A stretch of 64,000 nt of DNA from assembly GCA_033725935.1 (NCBI GenBank), contig MU867063.1:62001-126000 (forward strand), given 5' to 3'. The first letter of the stretch is position 1. The number at the start of each line of letters is the position of its first letter. This DNA is from Cladorrhinum sp. PSN259. Its lineage: Eukaryota; Ascomycota; Sordariomycetes; Sordariales; Podosporaceae. Under the pieces are notes generated by a model. That model had not been told where the DNA came from. It saw only the letters and a list, made by a program, of their open reading frames with translations, and made no database searches. Made by a program: the position numbers and the translations under genes. This document shows positions 11,042-22,284 of this stretch, in pieces.

Positions 11042-13684
11042 TCAAAGCATTCCCAACCTCGTCATTCTCTTCTCCATCCGTGGCCTAGGGCCAGGACCGA
11101 GTTTGCTTCCTCCATGAGGTCCGAAGGGACCACCAGGGCCGGCCCTCGGCCCTCCCGGCAAACCGTAGCCACCTCCCGGAACTCCGGGGCGCGGTGGCCC
11201 TCTGTTGCCATTACCCACCAACGGCTGCTGCACTCGTCTCCAAGCGTCCTTTTCGCAAAACGCCTGTCCATTCACCTCGAAGTATCCATCCTTCAGCGCC
11301 ATGCCGCAATCGCCGCACCTGAAGCAACCCACATGATGCTTCTTGGTTGCCTCGTCCTCCAAATACTGGCCTTCGATACCCTTACCGCAGCTCCCGCACA
11401 AACTGCCATTCAATTTGTGGTAGTGCTGTTCACAGTACGGCCTATCATCCAAGACGTAGAAAGTTGCCGACGTAAACAGTTCTTTGCACGTCGAGCAAAC
11501 GAAGCAGGACTTGTGGTATCGTCCCGTCAGGCGACCGTCAGCACTGGAGATTGACTTGCCTGTGATCGGCAAGCCGCAGGCTTTGCAATCACCTCGTGAA
11601 GATGGCACAGCCATGTTCTGCGGTCGTGACTGGGACCTCTCGTGACCGGATCTGGACTTATCCCGGGCGTCATCGCGAGGGTCTCGCGCCGCTCTTGGTG
11701 GCGATTTTCTTAGGCCCTCGCGAGGGTCTCGTGAGATTGGGTTCTGTATCGGGGAGATTGGGGAAAAAGGTATCATGTCCGGTGATGGTGTTGGGGTTTC
11801 CCGAGGGCGAGTAAACAACAGCTCGTCGTCTTGTTGCGCGGACCCGTTCCACCTTGGCGAAGGCATTCCTGGAGAAAGTGGCGATGGTGCACCGCCGTTC
11901 GCATTCCCGGGTCTTAACATAGCAGGTACATCTCCAAAATCAAGAGGGGTAGGAACTGCGCGAGGCGGAGACCTGGCTGGCCGTGGTGCATCTCCACGAT
12001 CAAGAGGGGCAGGAACTGCGCGAGGCGGAGACCTGGCTGGCCGTGGAACATCTCCAAGATCAAGGGGGGCAGGAACTGCGCGGGGCGGAGACCTGGCTGG
12101 TCGTGGAGGTGGAGGCCCAAGTGCAGGAGACATTGCTACAATCGGTCGAGGGAACTGAATTGCAGGATCGTCCCGTGAGTCATTATCTACTGTTGGTGAA
12201 GGCGTCGGGGACATTCCTTTGCCGAGGCGAGGGTTCTGAACTGCGGGATCAATCCTGGGGTCATATCCTCGTTCTGTCTGTCTGTCTCTTAGTGCGCTTA
12301 GTGGAGGCTTGAGGGGAGATAACGGCATTCCCGGCTTTCCTTTTCTATCGATAAGTGAGGGTTGGAGATCAGTTGCCATGCTGTCATAACTTGAGGTATC
12401 AGAAGGCCTTCTTCCCGATGATCTTGATGCTAAAGACCGCGGTGGGCTAGTACGCGAACTCGCTTGGCTTGGGCGACGCTCCGATTGGGTGCTCCGGTCT
12501 GATATGCTTGATGATGCTATTGAGTCAGAAGGTGTGTGGTACGGGTTACCAATGCCGAATTCCTCCGCTAGATTAATGGTTGGGAGCCCAGGTGTCTTCG
12601 GCTGAAACGAAGCGCTCCGGGGAGGAGGAGGCCGAGAGGTATCTGGGCCATGGCTTGGTCTCCTCGCAGACTGAGTACTCATGACTGAGAGGCGCTGGTC
12701 CTCTGATGAGTCCAATGGGAGACGCATCCTACTATCGGGTCGAAGTGTCGCGGAATTAAACGGTGCCGAAGGGGTCCGCAAAGGAGCAGGGAAACTGTCG
12801 TTCATTCGGGGAAAAGTGTCGGCCCGGCTAGGAGTTAATGGAGGGTCATCCATCCCACCACCTGGACTTCTTGCCGGAGGTCCAAACCCTCCATATCCAT
12901 TCTTCCTCGGCATTCGCGGACCTTGCCCTACGCTCAAGGTGCTGATATTGGAGGCTGAAGTCCCTGGGCGTTCAAGATTATCGCTACGCGCACTGGCCGA
13001 GGGGCGTCTGCCATAATCGAAGGGTCCCGGAGCAATATTGTTCATACGATCCATCAAGTTCGATGTCTTCCTCGGCGGATTTGCCGAAAGCTTCTGATCA
13101 TCGTCCCCATTTCCACTTCCGTCTCCCAATCCGCCATACCCTCCGACTCTCCTAGGCTGTTGCGGAGGTGGCGAATTGTTTGCGATCTGCGGACCAAAAT
13201 CATCGTCGGTTCTGTCGGCTCCAGGCCGACCGCTCGGCGTCTTTGGGGAGAGGTTCTGGTCGCTCGGTTGCGATCCGCTCGACAGACTCTCTGGCGACGG
13301 TTGGCCTTGGGCCGTGTAGGAACGATCTGGACCATTGTCAGCAGGCGCTTCTTTAGCTCGAGATACGTCAAGCGTACTGGCTGCGGAGGTATCCAGCTGA
13401 GGTGGTGCCCGAGGTTGCTGTTTCTCGGTCGAGGTCGAAGAGCCACCCCACGGGTTGAACCTTTCAAATAATGAGGGTGTTGGCATTGGTGGCGTATCTA
13501 AGAACGTGGTTAGCATGCGGGTGGAATAGTCATCCATAGACGAGATCGGCGCCCTACCCTCAACAGCTGAAGACGACCCATCGCAAATATGTTCGCCCAT
13601 GAGCGATATTTCCACCTGGCAACCACATGTTGAACATTTGACTGTCGGCACAAAGCGCGACTCTCTGCTGCCAACTTCCGCCAT
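11042..13684 (-). CDS. Paxillin-like protein with two C-terminal LIM domains (880 aa)
   Basis: Single uninterrupted exon. A small cysteine motif lies at the N terminus (about residues 17-35, CSTCGCQVEISLMGEHIC). About 650 residues of Ser/Pro/Arg-rich disordered sequence follow. Two LIM zinc-binding domains come next, at roughly 697-757 (starts CKACGLPITG, has HKSCFVCSTC and CEQHYHK) and 760-820 (CGSCGKGIEG, HVGCFRCGDC, FCEKDAW). A Gly/Pro-rich tail closes the protein. This layout, disordered N terminus plus C-terminal LIM pair, is that of yeast Pxl1, a Rho1/Cdc42-linked scaffold at sites of polarised growth and the septum; the functional assignment is by architecture only. The disordered part contains three 20-residue tandem repeats. 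ATG 13684 is the first in-frame start and is followed directly by the cysteine motif. Confidence 0.85.
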   Translation of the reverse strand: MAEVGSRESRFVPTVKCSTCGCQVEISLMGEHICDGSSSAVEGRAPISSMDDYSTRMLTTFLDTPPMPTPSLFERFNPWGGSSTSTEKQQPRAPPQLDTSAASTLDVSRAKEAPADNGPDRSYTAQGQPSPESLSSGSQPSDQNLSPKTPSGRPGADRTDDDFGPQIANNSPPPQQPRRVGGYGGLGDGSGNGDDDQKLSANPPRKTSNLMDRMNNIAPGPFDYGRRPSASARSDNLERPGTSASNISTLSVGQGPRMPRKNGYGGFGPPARSPGGGMDDPPLTPSRADTFPRMNDSFPAPLRTPSAPFNSATLRPDSRMRLPLDSSEDQRLSVMSTQSARRPSHGPDTSRPPPPRSASFQPKTPGLPTINLAEEFGIGNPYHTPSDSIASSSISDRSTQSERRPSQASSRTSPPRSLASRSSGRRPSDTSSYDSMATDLQPSLIDRKGKPGMPLSPLKPPLSALRDRQTERGYDPRIDPAVQNPRLGKGMSPTPSPTVDNDSRDDPAIQFPRPIVAMSPALGPPPPRPARSPPRAVPAPLDLGDVPRPARSPPRAVPAPLDRGDAPRPARSPPRAVPTPLDFGDVPAMLRPGNANGGAPSPLSPGMPSPRWNGSAQQDDELLFTRPRETPTPSPDMIPFSPISPIQNPISRDPREGLRKSPPRAARDPRDDARDKSRSGHERSQSRPQNMAVPSSRGDCKACGLPITGKSISSADGRLTGRYHKSCFVCSTCKELFTSATFYVLDDRPYCEQHYHKLNGSLCGSCGKGIEGQYLEDEATKKHHVGCFRCGDCGMALKDGYFEVNGQAFCEKDAWRRVQQPLVGNGNRGPPRPGVPGGGYGLPGGPRAGPGGPFGPHGGSKLGPGPRPRMEKRMTRLGML
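11928..12107 (-). repeat. Three 60-bp tandem repeats inside the LIM gene
   Basis: Three consecutive, nearly identical 60-base units. On the minus strand each encodes a 20-residue block of the form PRPARSPPRAVPAPLDxGD(V/A). The unit length keeps frame. Differences between copies are a few base changes (for example PAPLDLGDV, PAPLDRGDA, PTPLDFGDV). Confidence 0.9.
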
Positions 13685-16600
13685 CTACTATTTAAATTGA
13701 TACCCAATATCCTTCCTGACAACTTTTCGATGTTCCCTCAATAGCATGGAAATCGCGGCGCGTCTCGATATTGGGTTACTGGATGTCCGATCGGTGAAGC
13801 TGGGATATCCGAGTTTGACTTTCCGCCGGGTTCCCCAGTCCCTATCCTGAACCCGGCGAATTTCTCTGATGATTCGTGATTAGAACGCGTATCAGGCGTA
13901 TCGATGAGGCCGACCCGGGAATTATCGAGGGTCCAGATGGCCGAGCTCGTGGTGTTGAAGGTGTTGGTTTGTATGTGTCCAGAAGTAGCGGTTGTTTTCC
14001 AGCAACCGGCTAAGCAATGATTACGACGAGAAAGAGACCCTTGAGAGAAGAAAGCTGGGAAGGACCTTGATTTTACACAAACAGGGTCCAGACAGGAAAC
14101 AATCCGGATCCGAGCGAGGGATGCCAAGCTGGGGGCTATGCACAGGGAACGACTGCCCGACTGCACGGAATGATGAGCGATCTGTGGGGAAGGCGGGTGA
14201 CGGTTGTTGCGGATCGTGTCTCGAATGCGGAGGCAGACGAGGTCGACCTTAGGGATGGGAGGCGGAACGTGTAAGCATGTGTTTTCCTTGAAGGGAGAAG
14301 TTGGGTTTGCTGAAGAAGCGACCGTGAGCGCGACCCTGGCCCTGGCGTCGAGCGTGATGAGGGTCGAGATGATCAAAAAAAGGGTCTTGGTCGGGGGTCC
14401 TCGGTGCGCCCTGGACAAACCCCCGTCCTGTCCACTTCTCTGCAGGTCCTCTTTTTCCAGGCCCGAGCGTCTCCGCACCGATTTGCGCGATGCGCACAGA
14501 TGGAGGGAGGATCAAGTTGACAGGGCCCAAAGACCCACCCCCTGACCACCACCAAGTGACCGCCACCGACGGCCACCTCCACAAATACACTGCACCTCTA
14601 CGAATTCGTCCGGAGGTATTCCATACGACCTACCCAGCGTCGAATGGAACACAGAATCATCCAATTTTGGTGTTCTTGCGAAGCCAGGCTCGCGGGCACC
14701 TTGCGCAAATAGACTCGCCTCAGGTCAGGGGCGGTGGGGTCGACACAGGTTAATCTCCATTGGTGGCGCATGCAAGGTGAGGGAGAGAAGGCAAAGGGAA
14801 TAAAGAAGGTGGGAGTTTGCCAAAAGAGCCAAGTCCTATCTGCGGCAGCCAAACCGACATCTTGAAACCTAGGTAGGGCACGGTAACACAAAAAGAGACA
14901 GCTTGGGAGAGGCACAATACCAACTCGAATTATTATTTCATTCGCATATTTCACCACATGTGCCGTGTCTCGTGGCCGTCACGCCGGCCATCATTTCGGT
15001 CGTTTTTCCAATGCTGTTGCATTCTAGCTCGGCAGAACGCCCCTTCTTCATGCTCGCCATGTCCACGATGCAACGCTCAAAAATCGACGATTGCCAATTG
15101 TTCGCAGACCGCCACGACGGCCAGAGATCCATGGATCTGATCAATTGCGGAAGTTGAAGGTAATCTTGGGGGTCCACTTTTTATTTTGTTGTCTCGACAG
15201 GCATCGGAACATGGCAGCATTCTCACTCGCGGACCGTTTTAAAGCAGCGGGGATTGCTATCCGTACCTTGCAGGAAACCACCTTCACCATTGTCCAATGG
15301 TGTGTTTTATTATCATCGATGCTGTCAGTGGTCGGCCACACTCCAAACTTCGCGGTTCAGGGAAGCATCATTCGCGTCTCAACCTCGGTCCGCTGATTCA
15401 TGCGCTCTCGATAACTCGAAAGGCCTCGAGAAAATTTTGGCTTTCCTGCACCTCGTCGTCCTAGGAAATAACGATGCATTCGCTGCAACCTTCACCACCA
15501 ACCCACCTTTGCGCCAAGAAGCTTCACCGCTCGGCCGAGTAACCCGAATGCAGCGGCCAGGCGCACGAATTACAGATTGCAACCATACACTACAAGAAAT
15601 TATGAGATGCTTCATGGGCCGCAGCCTTCCAAGGCCTTATCACGAGTTTTAAACTAGTTGATTGGTATGGCGGCTATCAACACCAAACACCGCCAATTAC
15701 GGTTACTCACGGGACTCATTTCGATCCTTTGGGTTACAAGGCGTTGGAGGCGGCTGAATGGTTGTTCACGCCAGACGCTTCGTGAGTTGTTCTTGCTGCG
15801 AGATTGATCGCCTCCTGATGCAGCCAATGATTTGGCAGGAAAGGAACTTGCCTTGCCGAGCCTCCACGGTGGGAAGGGTATGTGGCCGACCACCGAGAAG
15901 CCCCTGCTGTTCGGACTTCTTCCAGAACACTCATCTTTGCCATTTTCACATCCCAATTTCGAGGCCACACCACGTATGCCGGCTTTGGTACTCAACCATG
16001 TGAGTGTGCTGAATTAATTGCTGAGGGATCGAACGATTTCGCTTGACGACCTTTCACACGGCCCAAACATCTACCCCCACCCAGCCAAATCTGCCCCCAA
16101 GTTCTTGTGGTCGACTTGACTGGCCAGGACCATCACAGGCCTTTACCAGGCGGCGGTAAATGAACGCAGTTACACCATTTCGGCCCGTCTAGAGGCCGGA
16201 CAAGTGTATCAGGTTGGACCTAGCCTGATGATCAAAAGAAAATCAAGTCGACACATCGTTTTTACACTCGACGAGCGACGGCTTATGTGTTTCCTGAACA
16301 CAGCCCTCATATACCTATTTCAACACGGGTCATCCACAGCCTCGAAATCGTCAGGCTCTGACTATTTGGAGGGTAGGAATGCATCCCGATGCCACCCACC
16401 TCCTGTTGTGACCCCACGAAGGGAAGAACCGTTGGTCAAATTGGCTAGACAGATTTCCACATTGGTCTTCATACCTGCATCTCATTGCATATTATGCAGC
16501 CCCAACTCAACATAGAGTGGGAGACAGCCACAACAGCACCTCATCACTCATCAGCTGCACGTCAGCCATTTTCCCTTGACGATCCCACAGTGTGCTTGCT

Positions 16601-18538
16601 GCTCTTGGCCTATTACATGCTTCGCTGGCACTTTTTCTGACTCGTCAGTTTTTGGGGTAGCGAATGGCCATATAAACTCACTCATATGCCTGAAAAAGTG
16701 GTCTCCCGAGCGTCGACTACTCGGGAAGATTGCGCGTCATCAGCTAATGATAATCACAGGAAGCGTGGGGTTTGGAAGGACTCATTCATCACATGGTTTT
16801 TGCTGCACGATGCACTGATCTCGCAGTTGACAGCAACCGACATAGGTATACGCAGCATGGCAGCCAACCTTGACGAGACACGTCGGGCATCTGACTCTCT
16901 CGGTTCCACATTCCCCGTGGCCGTCTTTTGAGCCCTTAATCGTATACGGCAGTGATTTTCCTTGCTGCTCGGTGGATTTGCACCGAAGTCCCGGAGAAGC
17001 ATAGATGATGCTTCCCACCCTCACGATGACTTGAACCACTAGGAAGTGGTACTCATGCCCCGGGACCGCCGGCTTCTTCCACGCCTCAGGGAGACATACA
17101 TGATATCCCCATCCCCTCGCATCGACATGAAGCAATGCAGGCGAGGGACCATTGGTGGTTAATTGATAAGGAAAGAGCAGAAAACAATTGTTTCTCCGGG
17201 GACCCGAGTTGGGGAGTGATCGTCGATGACATTTGTCGTATGTCATGATACTAATTTACCTATGGGGAACCTTTGTTTTGCGTACCCGAGTGCAACAGAG
17301 GCACAGCCAACAGGAACCAACTAGATTCTTACTGGCCCCGGGAGCATTGTAGGAACGTCGGGATCATCCAGCGATATTGCTTATCGTGATGTAGGTGGGA
17401 GGCGTGGGAGCCCCGATTTTGCAGCTTGACAAATGGGCGCCACCATCACCAACTGCAAGCAAAGTGTCCGTGCGACTTGAATCAATATCATATGCATCCG
17501 GGATGGGACGTCTTGTCAATACGAGATGTACGAGATGTTGTTCCGTGCCGACAGGACCCTGAGCCAACTATGATGGAAACTGCCCAGGGCTTGTGATTGT
17601 AAGTAAGCTAAGTTACAATGAGGGACCAGCAGTGAGTTGTGATACTGTTGAGGAACGTGTCAGTCCCACCCAGGGTCCCACCAAAACTTTGAACAACTGG
17701 ACGACAAGTGCGTTTTAGCAATTGGCCAACATGGAAGCGGCTGGCAACGCTGCTGACAGTGAGTTGTCATTGACAACAAGAAAGGAGAGAGAATTGACGA
17801 CCCCCCAAAAATATTCTCCGCCCGCGTGGTGTGGTACGGGAGGAGTCTCTCAGGAGAGCGAGATGAGATCGGGCTTCAATACACGGGGTTCCCATGCGTC
17901 CGTTCCGGAGGGGTCCGGTTTTTGGAGGAAGAGCTGGTGTTGACGGCATCAACAGCCAATCAACGACTATGGCTCCCGATTCCTACCCCGCCATCCGCTA
18001 CCGCACAGCATGGTTGTAGCGGGGATTGCGGGGCGGGGGTTGATTGGGCGTGGTCCCAACAGTTCTGACATCCACATATTTTGAACTTAACTTTTGTTGA
18101 TGGATCCTCGCACCTTGTGCTGGCATCACATTGCATCAGTCAGCAAATTTGTGATGAGAGCTGCTACGACCTCATGCATTATCCCCATCTGCATACCATG
18201 GGTTTGGGGAAGCACATAGATCAACCAACCATAGACCCTTATCTCTTGGTATATGCAGGCGTGATGGCCCGGGTGCGATGTCGCATGGGCAGTAGGCCCG
18301 GAGCAGTTTTTTTAGTTTTTTTTTCAATATTGGATCTTTGGCGAGAATGGAATGGAATGGATGCATTGGATGCCAGCCCCTGGATCCCTTTCATGGATGG
18401 GCCCCGCCAGCAACAATCAATCGCCCAGTGGACGGTGCCTTTGAGCGCGCCGAATTGTCCGAGACGTGGAGCCCTTGGTCGGTAGTGTGATTTTCTTCAC
18501 CGCCCATGTAGTCCAGCACTCCCAACCTTTCACTCGAT

Positions 18539-18546
18539 TATAAAAA
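18539..18546 (+). promoter_or_regulatory. Probable TATA box of inl
   Basis: TATAAAAA preceded by CGAT, about 600 bases before the inl start codon. The following 200 bases are C/T-rich, as in Sordariales leaders of strongly expressed genes. The position fits a long spliced leader. This is inferred from motif and position only. Confidence 0.5.
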
Positions 18547-18771
18547 GGAAGGTCTTGCCTGTCGAACTGCCAGACGAATTCTTTTGTTTTACCCACGCTT
18601 TCCCAGTACTCGTGTCAAACTCAAACATAGTCTGCCAGATTCCACCGCCACCGCCACCCAAACCCTCACCCCTTCCCTCTTCCACGTTTTCGCCTCTTCT
18701 TTTGTTGATCGCGTAGCTTCCGGGCCGCGATCACTTAGAACCGCCAAAACGTTCTCCAACCTCCTTAACTC

Positions 18772-18956
18772 GTAAGTTGCATGACCCTCCTTTTTATTGT
18801 TGAGTGATGTGCCATTGTCTTGCATCTGCGGCCTGGGCCGATGTCCCATCTCGAGGCTGCTACGGTACGGCTTCACGCGGGTTCCGAACGGCCTCAATGG
18901 ACATTTGCCGTGTCTGCGTTGTCCTGCCTGACCACGAACCAATTCTCCTGCTTCAG
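18772..18956 (+). other. Possible leader intron in the inl 5' UTR
   Basis: GTAAGT at 18772 and TTCAG ending at 18956, with CTGAC near 18928 as a possible branch site. Removing it would also remove several upstream ATG codons, such as the one at 18806. Other acceptors up to about 19030 are possible. Confidence 0.4.
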
Positions 18957-19138
18957 ACGGCTAACTTGTATTTAAGGGTCCATCACCCATACGCCGGAGC
19001 CCGTTGTTCTGCTTCTCCAGCAGGCTCAGCGGACTCGCCTTATACTCCATAAATCGCCCATCTCGCGAACCGGCTAAACTCGAACTCCACCTATAACACA
19101 CACATACACCACCAAAACTTCGCAAACCAACCGCCAAG

Positions 19139-20767
19139 ATGACTCCCCACGCTGATTCTGACTTGGGCTCCGCGAACGGTGATGGACCTATCCACAACAA
19201 CGGTGTTGCCCCCGCGGGCTCCCTCTTCACCGTAAACTCCCCCAACGTGCTCTATACCGAGGACCAGATCCAGTCCAAGTATACCTACCGCACCACAGAG
19301 GTGTCCCGTGGCCAGGACGGCAAGTATGTTGCCGTCCCAAAGGAGACCCTTTACAACTTCACCGTCGACCGCAAGGTCCCCAAGCTCGGCATCATGCTTG
19401 TCGGCTGGGGCGGCAACAACGGCTCTACCGTCACCGCCGGTATCATTGCCAACCGCCGCGGCCTCAAGTGGCAGACCCGCAAGGGCGAGCAGTCCGCCAA
19501 CTACTACGGCTCGCTCATCATGGGCTCCACCATCAAGCTTGGTACTGATGCCAAGACCCGTGCCGATGTCAACATTCCCTTTCATGACATCCTCCCCATG
19601 GTTCACCCCAATGATCTCGTCATTGGCGGCTGGGACATCAGCGGCTTGAACCTCGCCCAGGCCATGGATCGTGCTGAGGTTCTTGAGCCCACTCTCAAGG
19701 CCCAGGTCGCCAAGGAGATGGCCGCCATGGTCCCTCTTCCCAGCATTTACTACCCCGACTTCATTGCTGCCAACCAGACCGACCGTGCCGACAACATCCT
19801 CCCCGGTGACAAGGCCTGCAATGCCCACGTCGAGAAGATCCGCAAGGACATCCGTGACTTCAAGGCCGCCAACAACCTTGACAAGGTCATTGTTCAGTGG
19901 ACTGCCAACACTGAGCGTTTCGCCGAGATCCTCCCCGGTGTGAACGACACCGCCGAGAACCTTCTCAAGTCCATTGAGGAGGGCCACTTCGAGGTTTCTC
20001 CCTCGACCGTCTTCGCTGTTGCTTGCATTCTCGAGGGTGCTCCCTTCATCAACGGCTCTCCCCAGAACACCTTCGTTCCCGGTGCCATTGAATTAGCTGA
20101 GAAGCACAATGCCTTCATTGGTGGTGACGACTTCAAGTCTGGCCAGACCAAGATGAAGTCTGCTCTCGTTGACTTCCTCATCAACGCCGGCATCAAGCTC
20201 ACCTCGATTGCCAGCTACAACCACCTTGGCAACAACGACGGCAAGAACTTGAGCTCCCAGAAGCAGTTCCGCTCCAAGGAGATCTCCAAGTCCAACGTTG
20301 TCGACGACATGGTCGCTGCCAACTCGGTCCTCTACAAGGAGGGTGAGCACCCCGACCACACCGTCGTCATCAAGTACATGCCCGCTGTCGGTGATGACAA
20401 GCGCGCCCTTGACGAGTACTACGCTGAGATCTTCATGGGTGGTCACCAGACCATCTCCATCTTCAATGTCTGTGAGGACTCCCTCCTTGCTTCCCCCTTG
20501 ATCATCGATCTCGTCCTTATTGCCGAGATGATGACCCGTATCAAGTGGAAGGCTGTTTCCAGCGACGGTGCCGCCACCAACGACTACCAGAGCTTCCACA
20601 GCGTTCTGAGCATTCTCAGCTACATGCTCAAGGCTCCCCTCACTCCTCCCGGCACTCCTGTCATCAACTCTCTTGCCAAGCAGCGCAGCGCCCTCATCAA
20701 CATCTTCCGCGCCTGCGTTGGTCTCGAGCCCGAGTCCGACATGACCCTCGAGCACAAGCTTTTCTAA
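19139..20767 (+). CDS. inl: Inositol-3-phosphate synthase (542 aa)
   Basis: Converts D-glucose 6-phosphate to 1D-myo-inositol 3-phosphate using NAD in the cytosol. It is the first committed step to inositol, phosphatidylinositol and inositol phosphates. Full length and intronless. The NAD-binding Rossmann motif is seen as GWGGNNGSTVTAG (about residues 90-102). The conserved family blocks GGWDISGLN, GDDFKSGQTK, SYNHLGNNDG and the C-terminal TPPGTPVINSLAKQR are all present. Overall length fits fungal enzymes (520-550). The start ATG at 19139 follows CAAG and is the only sensible one. Codon use is strongly biased to C-ending codons, unlike most neighbours, which points to high expression; the same bias creates long antisense open frames. 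This is the orthologue of Neurospora inl and yeast INO1. Its convergent neighbour starts its 3' end 1.5 kb away. Confidence 0.97.
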   Translation: MTPHADSDLGSANGDGPIHNNGVAPAGSLFTVNSPNVLYTEDQIQSKYTYRTTEVSRGQDGKYVAVPKETLYNFTVDRKVPKLGIMLVGWGGNNGSTVTAGIIANRRGLKWQTRKGEQSANYYGSLIMGSTIKLGTDAKTRADVNIPFHDILPMVHPNDLVIGGWDISGLNLAQAMDRAEVLEPTLKAQVAKEMAAMVPLPSIYYPDFIAANQTDRADNILPGDKACNAHVEKIRKDIRDFKAANNLDKVIVQWTANTERFAEILPGVNDTAENLLKSIEEGHFEVSPSTVFAVACILEGAPFINGSPQNTFVPGAIELAEKHNAFIGGDDFKSGQTKMKSALVDFLINAGIKLTSIASYNHLGNNDGKNLSSQKQFRSKEISKSNVVDDMVAANSVLYKEGEHPDHTVVIKYMPAVGDDKRALDEYYAEIFMGGHQTISIFNVCEDSLLASPLIIDLVLIAEMMTRIKWKAVSSDGAATNDYQSFHSVLSILSYMLKAPLTPPGTPVINSLAKQRSALINIFRACVGLEPESDMTLEHKLF

Positions 20768-22284
20768 GCAGCAGCAGCTCCGCTTAACCATATAATGTCT
20801 GTTGTCTCTTTTACCTCTGCTTGAGCCATGCTCCTGTAAAAAAAAAAAAGAAACATCTTTCCCTTTGGTTTTTTCTTCTCTCTTCTTTTTCCTTTTTCGG
20901 TTGTAATGCCTAATCATCGGTCATTCTTGGGACGCGTCGCGGGGTCATTGAGTTACTACAAAAACGGTACCACAGCACCACCATACTCAGAAGATTAGAT
21001 TAATTCTCTCCGTTTTCTCTGTTTCCTTTGAAAAAGGGGGTAGGAAGGGAAATATTACTAATAACCGGAATTTGTGAAATGGTGGGAAAGGGGGGGTTGA
21101 AGTAAAAGGCGGTGGGAGGGTTTTTTTTGAAGTTGAAGAGACATCAAAAAAGTCTTTTGCTGGGCATTAGCTTTTAGACACGACGTAACTGAATGGAACT
21201 GGATTCTCGTTTGGTTGCAATTTCTTTCCCATGTGCTTTGCAACCGTGTTATATTTAATACAAGTGTGAAGCAGCCAGTTTGTGTGCCTGGAGAATTTCT
21301 TGTGTTTTGGTGCGACTAGTTCTTTCAATCGCCTGGGAGTATATTACCTCGCTCATGGGTTGGGATGACTATCCATCTTACCGAGATACCTTCCTCGGAG
21401 AACTAATTTTTTTTATTTTTTTTTGTATGTGTACCTGCCCTACAGCTATAATCAACTTTCTGTGTTTCTCCATCCCTTCCTAACTTGACACACAAGGCTC
21501 GCAAGGGCCGCCACCCACTTATGTACTTGATGTTTGATTATTTAACCCCGACCGGATCTACACTACACTACTACACTACACTACACTACACTACACTACT
21601 ACACTACACTACACTACACTACTACACTACACTACACTACACTACACTACACTACACTACACTACACTATTGCACACTGCCCCTAATTACTAATTTAAAT
21701 ACAATGACAGCAAACCCCTGTTTCGTTCCCCCCTCAACTGGTTTTGCTTTTGTTCCCTTTTCTTGTGTGTACGTAGCCAACATTTCACCGTCCTACCGCT
21801 TTTCTGTTCCTAATAAATTCCCACTTTCTCTTCTTCGCCAGGAGTTCCAGTGTGTCTGTCAGTGTGTGTGCGCACTGGGTTACACCATAGAGAGAATGGT
21901 TACACTTTGTGATACGGAGATGAATGCAGTCATTCAGGGGGTTAGATAGAGGTGTGCGTACTTTGTCTTGATTGTTTTTCATCTGGTATCTTACCCATCC
22001 GGACGTATGTGTTGCTATGCATCTGACAATAACTAATCCCATATATTCGACTTTGCGAATTTTCATCTAATATTGCACATTCTGTCTACTCCATCGTCTT
22101 CTCGCGTACATCCATCCACCGATCTCAACCAAATCGTCATAAACTTTCTAGCCAGTAATGAAATGAACATGCAAGGGTAAGCTGTCAAATGCAAATAACT
22201 TCAGAGAAACAATTTCATCTGTTCCAGATCATCAATCCCACCTACCCCCGGGCAAAAAAGAGTTCTCAGAAAAATAGAAGAAAG
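20768..22284. other. Convergent intergenic region (3' ends of inl and the MEIOB-like gene)
   Basis: No coding signal. It holds an A-run at 20839-20850, purine/pyrimidine tracts and the CTACA repeat listed separately. The inl 3' UTR should end within the first few hundred bases. Confidence 0.6.
21558..21669. repeat. CTACA/CTA mixed tandem repeat
   Basis: About 110 bases made of CTACA pentamers, with extra CTA trimers that shift the register several times. Lies in the inl / MEIOB-like convergent intergenic region. Confidence 0.95.

Larger units (their letters stand above)
13685..19138. other. 5.4 kb divergent intergenic region
   Basis: Separates the minus-strand LIM gene from the plus-strand inl gene, so both promoters lie here. 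No frame in it carries recognisable protein sequence; the longest minus-strand frame (13738-14478) runs through the LIM leader and has no family features. Base composition is close to that of neighbouring unique DNA, so it does not look like a RIP-mutated repeat. Short T and A runs occur at 18306-18325. Confidence 0.5.

Noticed and set aside
13738..14478. 246-residue minus-strand open frame upstream of the LIM gene
   Set aside because: No recognisable domains, lies in the expected leader/promoter, and is not needed to complete the LIM gene, which already starts with a cysteine motif.
16782..17246. 154-residue minus-strand frame in the inl upstream region
   Set aside because: No domain, no plausible start context or introns, mixed composition.
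19091..19987. 298-residue open frame antisense to inl, and a 274-residue one at 20093-20917
   Set aside because: They are products of the strong C-ending codon bias of inl; the sequence is Gly/Val/Asp-rich with no family match.
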